Origin: JBIOXB01 sp050732395
Lineage (GTDB): Bacteria; Zhuqueibacterota; Zhuqueibacteria; Zhuqueibacterales; Zhuqueibacteraceae
DNA length: 64,000 bases
Direction: 5' to 3'
Assembly (NCBI GenBank): GCA_050732395.1
Contig: JBOHQX010000274.1
Location: 14,996 to 78,995 of the forward strand
A program made the position numbers and the translations under genes. The notes below the pieces were generated by a model. That model had not been told where the DNA came from, did no database searches, and worked only from the letters and a program-made list of their open reading frames with translations. Within the stretch, counting starts at the first letter, position 1. Every line of letters starts with the position of its first letter. Below, one piece after another: positions 36,404 through 44,838 of the stretch.

Positions 36404-37303
36404 CTAACCTTCGACAATTTCAACGCCATTTCCATCTTGATCATGCGCAAAAAGAACCCGGCGCTCATTGGGAGCGCCTCTGTCTTCAAATGGCACGCCT
36501 GCTGACCCGAAGCGTTCGGACAATAGCTCCAAAGTTTGATTGTCGGGAATGCGCATGGAGAACGAGAGCAAGCCCACGGCCTCCGGCGGCGGAGGTGGTG
36601 CACCCTGCCCGGCCCAAACATTCAAGCCCACGTGATGATGATAACCGCCTGCCGACAAAAACAATGCACCAGGATATGAACGTTGCGTCACCTCCCATCC
36701 CAGCACTCCCCCATAAAATGATTCCGCCTTCTTGAGATCTGAAACATGCAGATGCACGTGCCCGATATCCGTCTGCGCAGGCATCATATAAGCCGAGGAA
36801 GAATCGTTTGCGGCCTCGCTTAGAAGGCTGTCAACCTGAAGCGGCTCGGTAAACATGACCACCGCAGCACCGTGCCAACGCCACTGTTCTCGCGGCCGGT
36901 CGGCATAAAGCTCGAGGCCGTTGCCATCAGGATCAGCGAGATAAAGCGCCTCGCTCACACCATGATCGGAAAAGCCTTGAAAGGGCCATTCGTTCTTCAG
37001 CAAACGTCGAAAAATTCTGGCGAGCTCACGGCGGTTCGGGTAGCGGATGGCGACATGAAAGAGTCCGGTGGTGCGGGGCGGCTTGGGTTTCGCATGCGCG
37101 CTGGCGCTCAGTAGAACGTGCGCCGGCGACCGGCCGGTTGCGGAAAGCACAGCGGCCTCACCCTGCCGTGTGATTTCTTTGAACCCGAGCACATCTCTAT
37201 AGAACCTCAAGGCCCGCGGCAAGTCTGAAATTTGCAAATGCGCGTGACCTATCTGTGTTGCCGTGGGCAGGCGAAAGGCTTGAGCGTTCGAAGCTCGCAT
37301 CAT
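36404..37303 (-). CDS. Two-domain VOC (glyoxalase/extradiol dioxygenase-like) protein
   Basis: 299 residues with two vicinal-oxygen-chelate modules (about 15-140 and 175-299). The first opens with IGHAHLQISDLPRALRFYRDVLG and ends with DPDGNGLELYADRP. The second opens with IGHVHLHVSDLKKAESFYGGVLG and ends with DQDGNGVEIVEG. The His, His and Glu ligands expected of the family are there. The layout resembles catechol-2,3-dioxygenase (CatE) type proteins of Bacillus. The substrate is not determined. Confidence 0.85.
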   Translation of the reverse strand: MMRASNAQAFRLPTATQIGHAHLQISDLPRALRFYRDVLGFKEITRQGEAAVLSATGRSPAHVLLSASAHAKPKPPRTTGLFHVAIRYPNRRELARIFRRLLKNEWPFQGFSDHGVSEALYLADPDGNGLELYADRPREQWRWHGAAVVMFTEPLQVDSLLSEAANDSSSAYMMPAQTDIGHVHLHVSDLKKAESFYGGVLGWEVTQRSYPGALFLSAGGYHHHVGLNVWAGQGAPPPPPEAVGLLSFSMRIPDNQTLELLSERFGSAGVPFEDRGAPNERRVLFAHDQDGNGVEIVEG

Positions 37304-37368
37304 GCTATCGTTGAAGTATAGCTGGGGGCGGCGGTGAAAGTAAGAATAAAATTTATTGACAGGTCATT

Positions 37369-37423
37369 CTGTAACGCAGACTGCCAGCCTGCAAATAGCG
37401 CAGGCCAGACGCCTGCGTTACAG
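37369..37423. repeat. Foldback between the VOC and YceI genes
   Basis: Arms 37369-37392 and 37400-37423 share a perfect 11-bp outer stem (CTGTAACGCAG) and a 7-bp inner stem near the loop. It lies downstream of the YceI stop on its strand. It could end transcription or stabilise the YceI message, but no T-run follows. Confidence 0.55.
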
Positions 37424-37451
37424 CAACCGCTCAATATATGGCACAGAATCT

Positions 37452-38060
37452 CTAGTTTGAAGCTTTTTCCGCTTTGGGCGTTTTTGCTTCGAGATTCAGG
37501 GTGATGTCGACGTCCTTGCCCACGATGAGATTGCCGGGTTCAAACGTCCGGTCCCATTTCACGCCGTAATCGAAGCGATTGATCGTGGTCTTGGCTTCGA
37601 CGCCCAAGCGGGTGTCGCCGTCCTGATCCTTGATGGTGCCTAAAATCGTGAACGGCAGGGCCACTTCTTTGGTCACGCCGCGTAGTGTCAGATCCCCGAT
37701 CGCGACGTAGCCTTCGCCCTTCTTCTCGATTTTCTTACTGGCGAACGTAATCAGCGAATCTTTGGCAACGTTGAAAAAATCATCGCTGCGCAAGTGAATG
37801 TCGCGGTTCTCATTTTCCGTGTCGATGCTGGCCGTGTGGATGACGACGTTGACGGAAGATTTGGTGACGTCCTTGTCATCATAGACGATCGTGCCGGAGA
37901 ACTTTTTGAACGCGCCATTCACTTTGGCAATCGCCATGTGCCGTACCGTGAAGCCGACGTTCGAGTGCGAGGGATCGATCAGGAATTTTTCGCCGGCAAA
38001 GCCTGGCACGGTCAACAGGCTGAGCACGAACACTGCAACAAAAACAGTCTTGAAACGCAT
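37452..38060 (-). CDS. YceI-family secreted lipid-binding protein
   Basis: 202 residues. It has a signal peptide (MRFKTVFVAVFVLSLLTVPGFAG), then the YceI lipocalin-like barrel. FLIDPSHSNVGFTVRHMAIAKVNGAF is the standard start, and LRGVTKEVALPF and RFDYGVKWDRTF are later family motifs. The family binds isoprenoid lipids in the periplasm. It lies 70 bases after the MarR gene, a common pairing, so MarR control is plausible. Confidence 0.92.
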   Translation of the reverse strand: MRFKTVFVAVFVLSLLTVPGFAGEKFLIDPSHSNVGFTVRHMAIAKVNGAFKKFSGTIVYDDKDVTKSSVNVVIHTASIDTENENRDIHLRSDDFFNVAKDSLITFASKKIEKKGEGYVAIGDLTLRGVTKEVALPFTILGTIKDQDGDTRLGVEAKTTINRFDYGVKWDRTFEPGNLIVGKDVDITLNLEAKTPKAEKASN

Positions 38061-38130
38061 AGTTCCTCCATGAGAGTTGAAGTTTGAATAAGAAAGTACG
38101 CTCGCCGGATGGAGATGCGCAGCGACATCC

Positions 38131-38634
38131 CTAATGCTGTGCTGAACGAGCTCCTTGAATTGATTTTCCCAATTTTTTCAGCAGTTTGATCAAGAGATTT
38201 TTTTCGTTCGCGGAAAGCGTCTCGGTCATTGCGACGATGGTCGTGGCGTGAAGCGGAAAGATCCCGGCAATGAGCTTACCTCCGCTTTCGGTCAAATGAA
38301 TGCGATACGTCCGCCGGTCATCTTCTTCCATGACCCTTTGCACCAGCCCCTTTTCTTGCAGGCGATCCACCACGCCGGTAATATTGGCGCCGCTGGTCAA
38401 ATACTTTTGGGCAATATCGCACATTTTCATCGGGCCGAGATGGGCCAGGGCTTCGAGCACGCCGAACTGCGGCGCGGTCAGGTCGTAGTTCTTGATTGCG
38501 GCAGCCTCCGCTTGCGCACAGGTGTTGAAACAACGAGCCAGCACCACCCATAATTTCAAAGAAACCCGCTGTTCCGGGCCGTTGTGCTCGCGGTCCAGTA
38601 TCACCTCTCTGATCAAGCGCTGATTCATCACCAT
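38131..38634 (-). CDS. MarR-family transcriptional regulator
   Basis: 167 residues, normal MarR length. The winged helix-turn-helix lies at about 68-125: FGVLEALAHLGPMKMCDIAQ, then a recognition region (SGANITGVVDRLQEKGLV) and the D-D-R-R-T-Y wing. It probably represses itself and the downstream YceI gene; MarR dimers usually respond to phenolic or oxidising signals. The upstream region is very AT-rich and holds a 14-bp palindrome that could be its operator. Confidence 0.9.
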   Translation of the reverse strand: MVMNQRLIREVILDREHNGPEQRVSLKLWVVLARCFNTCAQAEAAAIKNYDLTAPQFGVLEALAHLGPMKMCDIAQKYLTSGANITGVVDRLQEKGLVQRVMEEDDRRTYRIHLTESGGKLIAGIFPLHATTIVAMTETLSANEKNLLIKLLKKLGKSIQGARSAQH

Positions 38635-38688
38635 GCCATTATATTTAAACGCGTATTATCTTGATTGAGAAATTCAAAATATAAATTA

Positions 38689-38702
38689 TTTTAAATTTAA
38701 AA
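38689..38702. promoter_or_regulatory. Candidate MarR operator palindrome
   Basis: TTTTAAATTTAAAA is a perfect 14-bp palindrome about 55 bases upstream of the MarR start, within an AT-rich stretch (38640-38715) that stands out from its GC-rich surroundings. MarR proteins often bind such AT-rich dyads near their own promoter. In AT-rich DNA such a palindrome may also arise by chance. Confidence 0.3.
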
Positions 38703-38819
38703 ATTAATACGAAAAAGGCAAGTTCAATTTTGAGCAGCTTGTGTTCATGATCGACCCGCAAGAGGAAAACCTCGGTTTCCACCTGAGCGCGCCGGGGCAA
38801 AGGGCATCCACGCGCGGCG

Positions 38820-39725
38820 TCATTGCAGCCGGAAAAGTTTCATGGCATTCAGGCGAATGATTTTGGCAAAATCATCTTGCTTCAGATTTCTCTGCAATGC
38901 TTCCACCATCGCTGCATACTTTTCGTAATGCTTCCCGCCGTAGTAAGTGGCATCTGTGCCAAAGAGAATACGATCAGCCCCGACCGCGGCGAACGCCTGC
39001 AAAACTGCGTCCGGCTCCGCCTGCGAAGTTTCCAGATAGAGATTGGCGTCTTTGTCGTGCAAAGCACCTTTCACCGCTGCAATGGCATCCTGGTGCGGAC
39101 CCAAGAATCCCATGTGATACAATATCACTGGCACGGAAGGATGGCGACGGGCCGCGGCGTAAATCCTCTCCGGTCCGGAGGTGCTGCCGGTGGCGCCGCA
39201 ATGAAACACCGCCGGAACATTGTATTTCTCGCAAAGCGCGAGATACCCATCCACGCAGGAACTGTCGGCGGGAAATTGGTTCATCTCCGGATGCAGCTTG
39301 ACGCCGACGAAGCCGTGATCGCGCAAAAATGGCTCGACGTTTTGCGGAGAGCCCGCGGGATCGGTCGGGCGCGTCCACACCAGGCCGCGCAGTCTATCAG
39401 GATACTTTTTGACGGTTTCCAGCGTGATGCGATTCGCGGTCACCTCGTCCAAATCCAACGTCTTGCCGGGCAGATGCGCGCCGTCAATGTTCGACACCAA
39501 AACCAGTTTGATACCGAAACGATCGATATTCTCCATTAACGTTTCCGTACTCAGGTCATAGCCGCGAAAACTGCCGAGGTGGCCGTGCACGTCGACGATG
39601 TTCAAATCAACCCAGACAGGTTTTTGAGCCATGTTCGTTTCCTGAGCGAAGATGAGATGTGGGATCGTCAAACTGAAAAGAGCGGATAGCAATAAGTGGA
39701 TGCAAGGTTTTCTTTGAAGTTTCAT
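38820..39725 (-). CDS. Exported amidohydrolase (TIM barrel)
   Basis: 301 residues with a signal peptide (about 1-27, ending LIFAQ). Ordered metal-site motifs of the amidohydrolase_2 group: VDVHGHLG (H-x-H), GVKLHPEM, VFHCGATG, ILYHMGFLG and FGTDATYYGG with the catalytic Asp. These enzymes hydrolyse or decarboxylate small cyclic or acid substrates. Export makes a periplasmic or outer role likely. It lies 185 bases before the MarR gene and 26 bases after the aminotransferase stop. Confidence 0.87.
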   Translation of the reverse strand: MKLQRKPCIHLLLSALFSLTIPHLIFAQETNMAQKPVWVDLNIVDVHGHLGSFRGYDLSTETLMENIDRFGIKLVLVSNIDGAHLPGKTLDLDEVTANRITLETVKKYPDRLRGLVWTRPTDPAGSPQNVEPFLRDHGFVGVKLHPEMNQFPADSSCVDGYLALCEKYNVPAVFHCGATGSTSGPERIYAAARRHPSVPVILYHMGFLGPHQDAIAAVKGALHDKDANLYLETSQAEPDAVLQAFAAVGADRILFGTDATYYGGKHYEKYAAMVEALQRNLKQDDFAKIIRLNAMKLFRLQ

Positions 39726-39751
39726 CGCCGTGCCGGGGCTAAAATTGGGCC

Positions 39752-41014
39752 TTACGACCGCTCTTGCAGAAGGGCAACAAGCCGATCGATCTCATCTATA
39801 GTGTTATAATGCACCAATCCAACGCGCACCACCCCTCCCTGCTCTTCCAAGCCCAAGCGGGTGGTGACTTCGAGTGCGTAGAAATTGCCATCCCAGACAT
39901 AAATGTTTTCCGCGGCCAGGCGTTCGGCCAGCACACGTGGAGAATATTTTTGCATGCGCAGAGCCACGGTCGGAGTACGTTGATGAAACCGCGAGGGCGC
40001 AGTTATGCCGTAGATTTTCATACCGGGAATTGTGTGCAACCCGGCAATTAATTTTTCCGAGAGTTTTCTTTCGTAAGCTTGAATGGCAGCCATCGCACAT
40101 TTGAGCTGTAATTTCCTTCCGCCAAAAGTTCCGAATGCGCTGGCATACTCGGCTGCAACATTTTGCCCTAGATCGGCAATATAGTCGATTGCGGCTTTCG
40201 TCCCGGCCAGGCCTTCGTGATTCAATGTTCCGGTTTCAAACTTGAAAGGCGGGTTTTTCTCTTGCGGCCGGACCTTGTAAGCCTGTAACCCTTCCAATAT
40301 CTCGCGTTTGCCATACAAGACACCGACGTGCGGGCCGAAAAACTTGTAGGCCGAGCACGCGAGAAAATCGCAATCCAGCGCTTGCACGTCGATAGGCGCA
40401 TGCGGAGCATAATGCACGGCGTCGAGGTAAACTAAGGCGCCGGCGGTGTGGGCTTTTTGAATGAGGCGCGTGACGTCATTGATCGTTCCCACGGCGTTGG
40501 AAGCCAATCCGGCGGCCACGAGCCTGGTTCTGTTGGAGAGCAGTTGATCGAGGCCATCGTAGTCGAGTGTGCAGTCTTCCGGCTTGAAATCGAGAAAGCG
40601 GACTTTGATTCCCTTTTCCTGCAGAGCCAGCCACGGCGAAACATTGGCGTCATGATCGAGGCGGGTGACGATGATTTCATCGCCTTCGCGCCATTCACGT
40701 CCCAGGCTGCGGCTGACATGAAACGTCAGCGTGGTCATATTGGCGCCAAAGACAATCTCGTTTGAGCTGGCATTGATGAAATCCGCCATCGCGGCGCGGG
40801 CGGCATGCAGAATCTCATCGGTGCGCGCGCTCGTGCCGAAGGCACCGTGGGTGTTGGCATTGTGTACGATGAAATAATTCGACATCGCGTCAACGACGCG
40901 TTGCGGCACCTGCGTGCCGCCGGGACCATCGAAATAGATCGCCTGGCGGCCTTGCGCATCGCGCTGTTTCAGCGCCGGGAATTGTTCACGCACGTCGTTC
41001 AGATTCAGGTGCAT
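39752..41014 (-). CDS. Class V aminotransferase, cysteine-desulfurase-like
   Basis: 420 residues. YFDGPGGTQVPQRVVDAM and NTHGAFGTSARTDEI give the N-terminal substrate site. The PLP lysine lies in CSAYKFFGPHVGVLYG. The sequence fits the 'cysteine desulfurase-like, SufS-related' family (TIGR01976-like). No Suf or Isc scaffold gene is nearby. It could be a sulfur donor or a kynureninase/isopenicillin-epimerase-like enzyme; the reaction is not settled. Confidence 0.87.
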   Translation of the reverse strand: MHLNLNDVREQFPALKQRDAQGRQAIYFDGPGGTQVPQRVVDAMSNYFIVHNANTHGAFGTSARTDEILHAARAAMADFINASSNEIVFGANMTTLTFHVSRSLGREWREGDEIIVTRLDHDANVSPWLALQEKGIKVRFLDFKPEDCTLDYDGLDQLLSNRTRLVAAGLASNAVGTINDVTRLIQKAHTAGALVYLDAVHYAPHAPIDVQALDCDFLACSAYKFFGPHVGVLYGKREILEGLQAYKVRPQEKNPPFKFETGTLNHEGLAGTKAAIDYIADLGQNVAAEYASAFGTFGGRKLQLKCAMAAIQAYERKLSEKLIAGLHTIPGMKIYGITAPSRFHQRTPTVALRMQKYSPRVLAERLAAENIYVWDGNFYALEVTTRLGLEEQGGVVRVGLVHYNTIDEIDRLVALLQERS

Positions 41015-41100
41015 TTGAGTTGTCCAGATGGTTCCAAACCCTGACCGGTGATCGACTGAATCTATCTGACTGAAGCCTACTCATACGGGCCTGCCAAGGA

Positions 41101-42258
41101 TCAATATGCCGCGGCATAAAGTTGCAGGCTTTCCTCGTCGGTCAGTGCACGAGGATTAAATCTGCCGGTCCATTCCTGCATCGCAGCGTGGGCCAGTGCA
41201 GGAAGATCGCGCTTTTCGACACTGCAATCGCGCAAGCGAGGAGGAAAATCTGCAGACGTCAAAAACTCTTCGATCTTTCCGGCCAATTTCTCGCCGCCTG
41301 CTTGCGCCGAATTCGTCGAGCTTGTATCCTCGAACAAATCGAAGTATTTTTCACCCGCACAAGAATCGTTGAAGCGAATGATATGCGGTAGCATCAATCC
41401 GACGGCGAGGCCGTGCGGGAGGCCATATTTCGCGGTCAACGGATTGGCGCAGGCGTGGGCGCCGCCGAGCATGGAATTTTCAATGGCGTGGCCGGCGAAA
41501 TGCGAACCCAGTAGCATCTCTGCAAGTATAGAAAGATTGCCCGAATTTTGCAAACTCGGAATAAAATTCTTGGACAGTAAACGCCACGCTTCTTTTGAGA
41601 ACATCCGCGACACCGGATTCGCACGGAGAGAGACGTAGCTCTCGACGGCGTGTGCAATGGCATCGATACCCGTGACGGATGCAACTTTTCTCGGCACCGA
41701 TGCGAGCAAGGCCGGATCGAGGATCACAATGCGAAATCTTGCTTTCACGTCGCCACACGCCATTTTGCGATGGGTGTCCGGCTGCACAATGAGAGCATAC
41801 GATTGCGCTTCGCTGCCGGTGCCGGCGGTGGTGGGAATGCCAACCGAAGGTAACATCGGCTTCGTAGCTTTGCCGAAGCCCCAATAGTCTTCCATCTTAC
41901 CGCCGTTGGTGAGCAGAAAATTGATGCCCTTGGCGCAATCCATCACGCTGCCGCCGCCGAGGGCAATGATAAGGTCGATGGGAAAATTCTCTCGCGTGTA
42001 CGCGACACCTTGGGCAACATGCGCAGTCGTGGGATTTTCTTTTACTTCATCGAAAACAAAACAGGTGAGATTTTCCTGTGCCAATGACTGTCGAGCTTTG
42101 TCGACATGACCGGAAGCAATCAAGCCAGGATCGGTAACGAGTAAGATTCTTTTCGCACCCGATGCTTTAGCGAGCTCACCCAGGCGTGCGAGCGCATTTT
42201 CTCCGAAGATGACACGAGTGGTGGGATGAAAATCGAACTGAAACAAGTCTGGATGCAT
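41101..42258 (-). CDS. Iron-containing alcohol dehydrogenase
   Basis: 385 residues, the usual length. DLIIALGGGSVMDCAKGINF is the NAD(P) site and TAGTGSEAQSYA the substrate region. The histidine-rich metal region SHFAGHAIENSMLGGAHA with KYGLPHG is intact. It interconverts an aldehyde and an alcohol. Its neighbour upstream on the strand is a LuxC-like acyl reductase and beyond it lies an adenylate-forming enzyme, so it may do the last step of an acid-to-alcohol reduction. Confidence 0.92.
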   Translation of the reverse strand: MHPDLFQFDFHPTTRVIFGENALARLGELAKASGAKRILLVTDPGLIASGHVDKARQSLAQENLTCFVFDEVKENPTTAHVAQGVAYTRENFPIDLIIALGGGSVMDCAKGINFLLTNGGKMEDYWGFGKATKPMLPSVGIPTTAGTGSEAQSYALIVQPDTHRKMACGDVKARFRIVILDPALLASVPRKVASVTGIDAIAHAVESYVSLRANPVSRMFSKEAWRLLSKNFIPSLQNSGNLSILAEMLLGSHFAGHAIENSMLGGAHACANPLTAKYGLPHGLAVGLMLPHIIRFNDSCAGEKYFDLFEDTSSTNSAQAGGEKLAGKIEEFLTSADFPPRLRDCSVEKRDLPALAHAAMQEWTGRFNPRALTDEESLQLYAAAY

Positions 42259-42307
42259 TTCTCTCTAATTCATACTCGATGAAAATATGCAGCAAATAAC
42301 CCATGAG

Positions 42308-42376
42308 CTATGCAAGGATCATATTTTCGATTGACGGATTGACCACAGTGAAATAGCCGTAGGCATCCGTATTCAT
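42308..42376 (-). CDS. Possible micro-ORF (22 aa)
   Basis: ATG 42376 overlaps the stop of the 30-residue ORF upstream as ATGA and ends with TAG at 42308-42310. It encodes about MNTDAYGYFTVVN plus nine residues. The coupling is the only support. It may be the tail of a decayed gene. Confidence 0.2.
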   Translation of the reverse strand: MNTDAYGYFTVVNPSIENMILA

Positions 42377-42465
42377 TTCGATAAAGCGGCAAAAATGTGT
42401 TTCCATCGTTCTTCTGTAATATAGATGGTGTTACCGTGACGATCCTGAACGCTTTCTTGCCCCAT
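42373..42465 (-). CDS. Short ORF resembling the start of an 'RDRHGNTIYLTEERW' protein, truncated (30 aa)
   Basis: ATG 42465 has AGAGGGG about nine bases upstream and ends with TGA at 42373-42375. The product contains QDRHGNTIYITEERWKHI. I know this phrase from small toxin-like or phage-related proteins of about 90 residues. Here it stops after 30, so it is probably a truncated remnant in the 285-base gap between the LuxC-like and alcohol dehydrogenase genes. Confidence 0.35.
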   Translation of the reverse strand: MGQESVQDRHGNTIYITEERWKHIFAALSK

Positions 42466-42543
42466 TTTCTTCACCCCTCTATGTCTGGCCTACAAAAATA
42501 TGATATTCACCACATGCAAACAATAATTGTTTTTCATAACTAT

Positions 42544-43977
42544 TCAGATCACCGCCCGGGCGGTAGTCTGAAACGCCCGCTGCCGGTACAAATGCTCGAA
42601 CAAATTCCCCTCGTGCGGTTGATCCCAGGAGATTCTATTGGTGGGAATCGGGCCGATATTGAGGCGATCGACATGCGGCGAAGCAAAAAGTGATTGAATG
42701 AAGGCTTCATTTTCCGTAATCGCCGTCAGCACAAGAGTTGAGCCGATACGCTTCAGCAGATCTCCTTGCGCCACTTCCACGACGCTGGCAAACGGAAACA
42801 AGAATTCAACGTTTGCCAAAGGATGCTCGGGGTTTTCACACCAAACGATGGTGGGCAGCAGAAACGTGCACCCATCTTTTTCGACCAAACGCTTGCCGCC
42901 GCGATGCTTTGCCGTCAAATCTTCCGCTCCAGGAACTTGAAGTTGTTGATCGATCATGGCGGAAATGCGTGCGGCGAATTTCTTATTGGTGAAAGCGGCA
43001 ATTTGAGCATTAGGGTCATCCATGGCGCGCGCTTCAATTCTTGCCAGACGCCAGGCGAGCACTTCGGCGAGTTCGCGGCCATGCGCGGGCACCCAAATTC
43101 CGGAGGCATTCAAGCAGGATCGTCCACCGTTCTCCACGATGGAGGCAACCATCAAATCGAGATGCTTTTCCCACGAGTGGATTTGATCCTCCGCAATGAT
43201 GATTTTGCTCCACCCCGGTCCGTGAATCTCCACACGCGGATCGTTGGCCCAGGCTTGCACGCTGGATTGATCGCCGAAAAACATCGCGCGACCGCAGCGC
43301 AACAAAATCTCCGTTGCGCCGGAGTGATCGGAGGGATAATAGCTGAAAGCCTCCGGCGGGCAGCCGGCAGCAATGAACGCTTGCGCGAGGCGAAACGGCG
43401 TCCACGGCTCTTCACGTCCCGGTTTCAAAACCAGCGGAACCTTCAGCGGAATGGCCGGTAGCCAGAGCGAATGCACACCCGGAGAATTGCTGGGCAGGAT
43501 CGCACCGAGCGCTTGCGCTTGACGAGAAAAACTCAACATGCTTTGACCATGCTCGATCCAGCCATCATCTAGCACAGAAAGATCGAGCCCGCGCATCAGG
43601 CCGTGCAAGATCACTGGCATTTCCTTCAAAACCCGCTCGATCTTCGCCATGTTTCTGCGACAAAGGGTATGCGGCATACCTGTGGTTGCAGAAAGCTGTT
43701 CAACATAATTCTGCGGACTCTGTGAAACGCCGTCCAAAGGCAAGTCGGCGTGCATGAAATTATCCGCCGCTTTCTGGCAAATTGCGATCAGATCGGCCGT
43801 GGCTATTTCCTGCAGGGAGCGGCGGTTTTCTTCTGCAGAAGAAAAATCCTTAGCAATCAAGCCGCGGTTGGCCTGGCTAACAACGGCAACTGGCTCGCTG
43901 TCACGAAAGTGTTTGAGGGCAACCGTATCCAGGCTTTTGTACGGCTTGCCCGCGCGGAGAATAGGGATGTGGAGCAT
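42544..43977 (-). CDS. LuxC-like acyl reductase (aldehyde dehydrogenase superfamily)
   Basis: 477 residues, close to LuxC length (about 480). The ALDH-superfamily site GGRSCLNASG puts the catalytic cysteine at C288, near the position known for LuxC. The nucleotide region is LPSNSPGVHSLWLPAIPLK followed by LVLKPGREEPWTPFRL. It would reduce an activated acyl group to the aldehyde using NADPH. The neighbouring adenylate-forming enzyme could supply the activated acyl group and the iron alcohol dehydrogenase could finish the reduction. No luciferase genes (luxA/luxB) are in the window. Confidence 0.7.
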   Translation of the reverse strand: MLHIPILRAGKPYKSLDTVALKHFRDSEPVAVVSQANRGLIAKDFSSAEENRRSLQEIATADLIAICQKAADNFMHADLPLDGVSQSPQNYVEQLSATTGMPHTLCRRNMAKIERVLKEMPVILHGLMRGLDLSVLDDGWIEHGQSMLSFSRQAQALGAILPSNSPGVHSLWLPAIPLKVPLVLKPGREEPWTPFRLAQAFIAAGCPPEAFSYYPSDHSGATEILLRCGRAMFFGDQSSVQAWANDPRVEIHGPGWSKIIIAEDQIHSWEKHLDLMVASIVENGGRSCLNASGIWVPAHGRELAEVLAWRLARIEARAMDDPNAQIAAFTNKKFAARISAMIDQQLQVPGAEDLTAKHRGGKRLVEKDGCTFLLPTIVWCENPEHPLANVEFLFPFASVVEVAQGDLLKRIGSTLVLTAITENEAFIQSLFASPHVDRLNIGPIPTNRISWDQPHEGNLFEHLYRQRAFQTTARAVI

Positions 43978-44012
43978 AGCTGCAACTAGTCTTGTAGTGT
44001 GTATAGGTTAAG

Positions 44013-44160
44013 GCGGATTATTGGATTATTGGATTAATGGATTGATGGAGTACTGGCTATGCATAGACGCTGACGCTCCCAGCATTCCAATACTCCATCA
44101 CTCCAATACTCCATCAATCCATCAATCCAATAATCCAGTAATCCATCACTCCCCCACCTC
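44013..44160. repeat. 8-bp-period array folding back on itself
   Basis: GGATTATT, GGATTATT, GGATTAAT, GGATTGAT and GGAGTACT run in order from 44013. After a short palindromic centre (CTATGCATAG), the complementary array (CCATCAAT, CCATCAAT, CCAATAAT) runs to about 44160. It lies directly downstream of the membrane protein at 44180-44689. Confidence 0.75.
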
Positions 44161-44179
44161 CTCAATCCACCAACGATTT

Positions 44180-44689
44180 TCATGCTTGCTTGCCCGGCGC
44201 TAGCCCGCTAAGCAAACGCCCGATGAGAGCGGCGAGCGCCATGATGATGCCATTGATCGCAACCCCGACAACGCGGCCGATCATGGCTTGCGACATGGGC
44301 ATGGTCAATTGCTCCGGAGGATTCGTGAGAGCCTCGGCCATCGAAATGGAAAATTTAGCTGGATCGACATTGAGAGCATCCCAATGTACAAAATACGTAT
44401 TCAGACCGGCAGCGTAGCTGATAAGTGTAGCCACGAGAATGAGAAGCTGCGCCCAAACGCCGATACTGGCGCCGACCAGGACCGTACCCTTCCAATCGAA
44501 TCCACCAATTCTGTGAGAAAGAGCGCCAAAGTAGATGCTGCTCAGCAGCATCACGGAATATACTGAAAACATGGCATTGCCGCGCGGCGCATAAGGCACG
44601 CCGGCCAGTCCCAGACTGAAGCGTGCCACAGTCCAAATGAGAACCAGCAAAAACGGCAGCCGCACGAATCGCAGAACGGAGCTCAACAT
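44180..44689 (-). CDS. Four-helix membrane protein, unknown function
   Basis: ATG 44689 is chosen for the AGGAGGA just upstream; a longer start is not needed. 169 residues with about four membrane segments (about 6-28, 40-56, 68-90 and 135-162). LVLIWTVARFSLGLAGVPYAPRG near the start is notable. No family is named with confidence. A proline- and glutamate-containing loop (NPPEQLTMPMSQ) lies between the third and fourth segments. It is enclosed by two foldback arrays and lies between the LuxC-like and adenylate-forming genes. Confidence 0.7.
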   Translation of the reverse strand: MLSSVLRFVRLPFLLVLIWTVARFSLGLAGVPYAPRGNAMFSVYSVMLLSSIYFGALSHRIGGFDWKGTVLVGASIGVWAQLLILVATLISYAAGLNTYFVHWDALNVDPAKFSISMAEALTNPPEQLTMPMSQAMIGRVVGVAINGIIMALAALIGRLLSGLAPGKQA

Positions 44690-44739
44690 GGTTTCCTCCT
44701 CCTTGAATCGTAAAGTAAATAGCAGCAATGGAATGACGG

Positions 44740-44833
44740 GTTATTGGATTGATGGATTGATGGAGTGATGGAGTGATGGATTTGTGTGGATCCAACACTC
44801 CAACACTCCATCAATCCAACACTCCATCAATAC
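44740..44833. repeat. 8-bp-period foldback array
   Basis: TTATTGGATTGATGGATTGATGG type octamers run left to right. They then return as TCCAACACTCCAACACTCC and CATCAATCCAACACTCC. It ends five bases before the stop codon of the adenylate-forming gene at 44839 and is close kin to the 44013-44160 array. Confidence 0.75.
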
Positions 44834-44838
44834 ATTCC

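Noticed and set aside
44013..44833. CRISPR array
   Set aside because: Units are 7-8 bases, degenerate and contiguous with no spacers; no cas gene is present.
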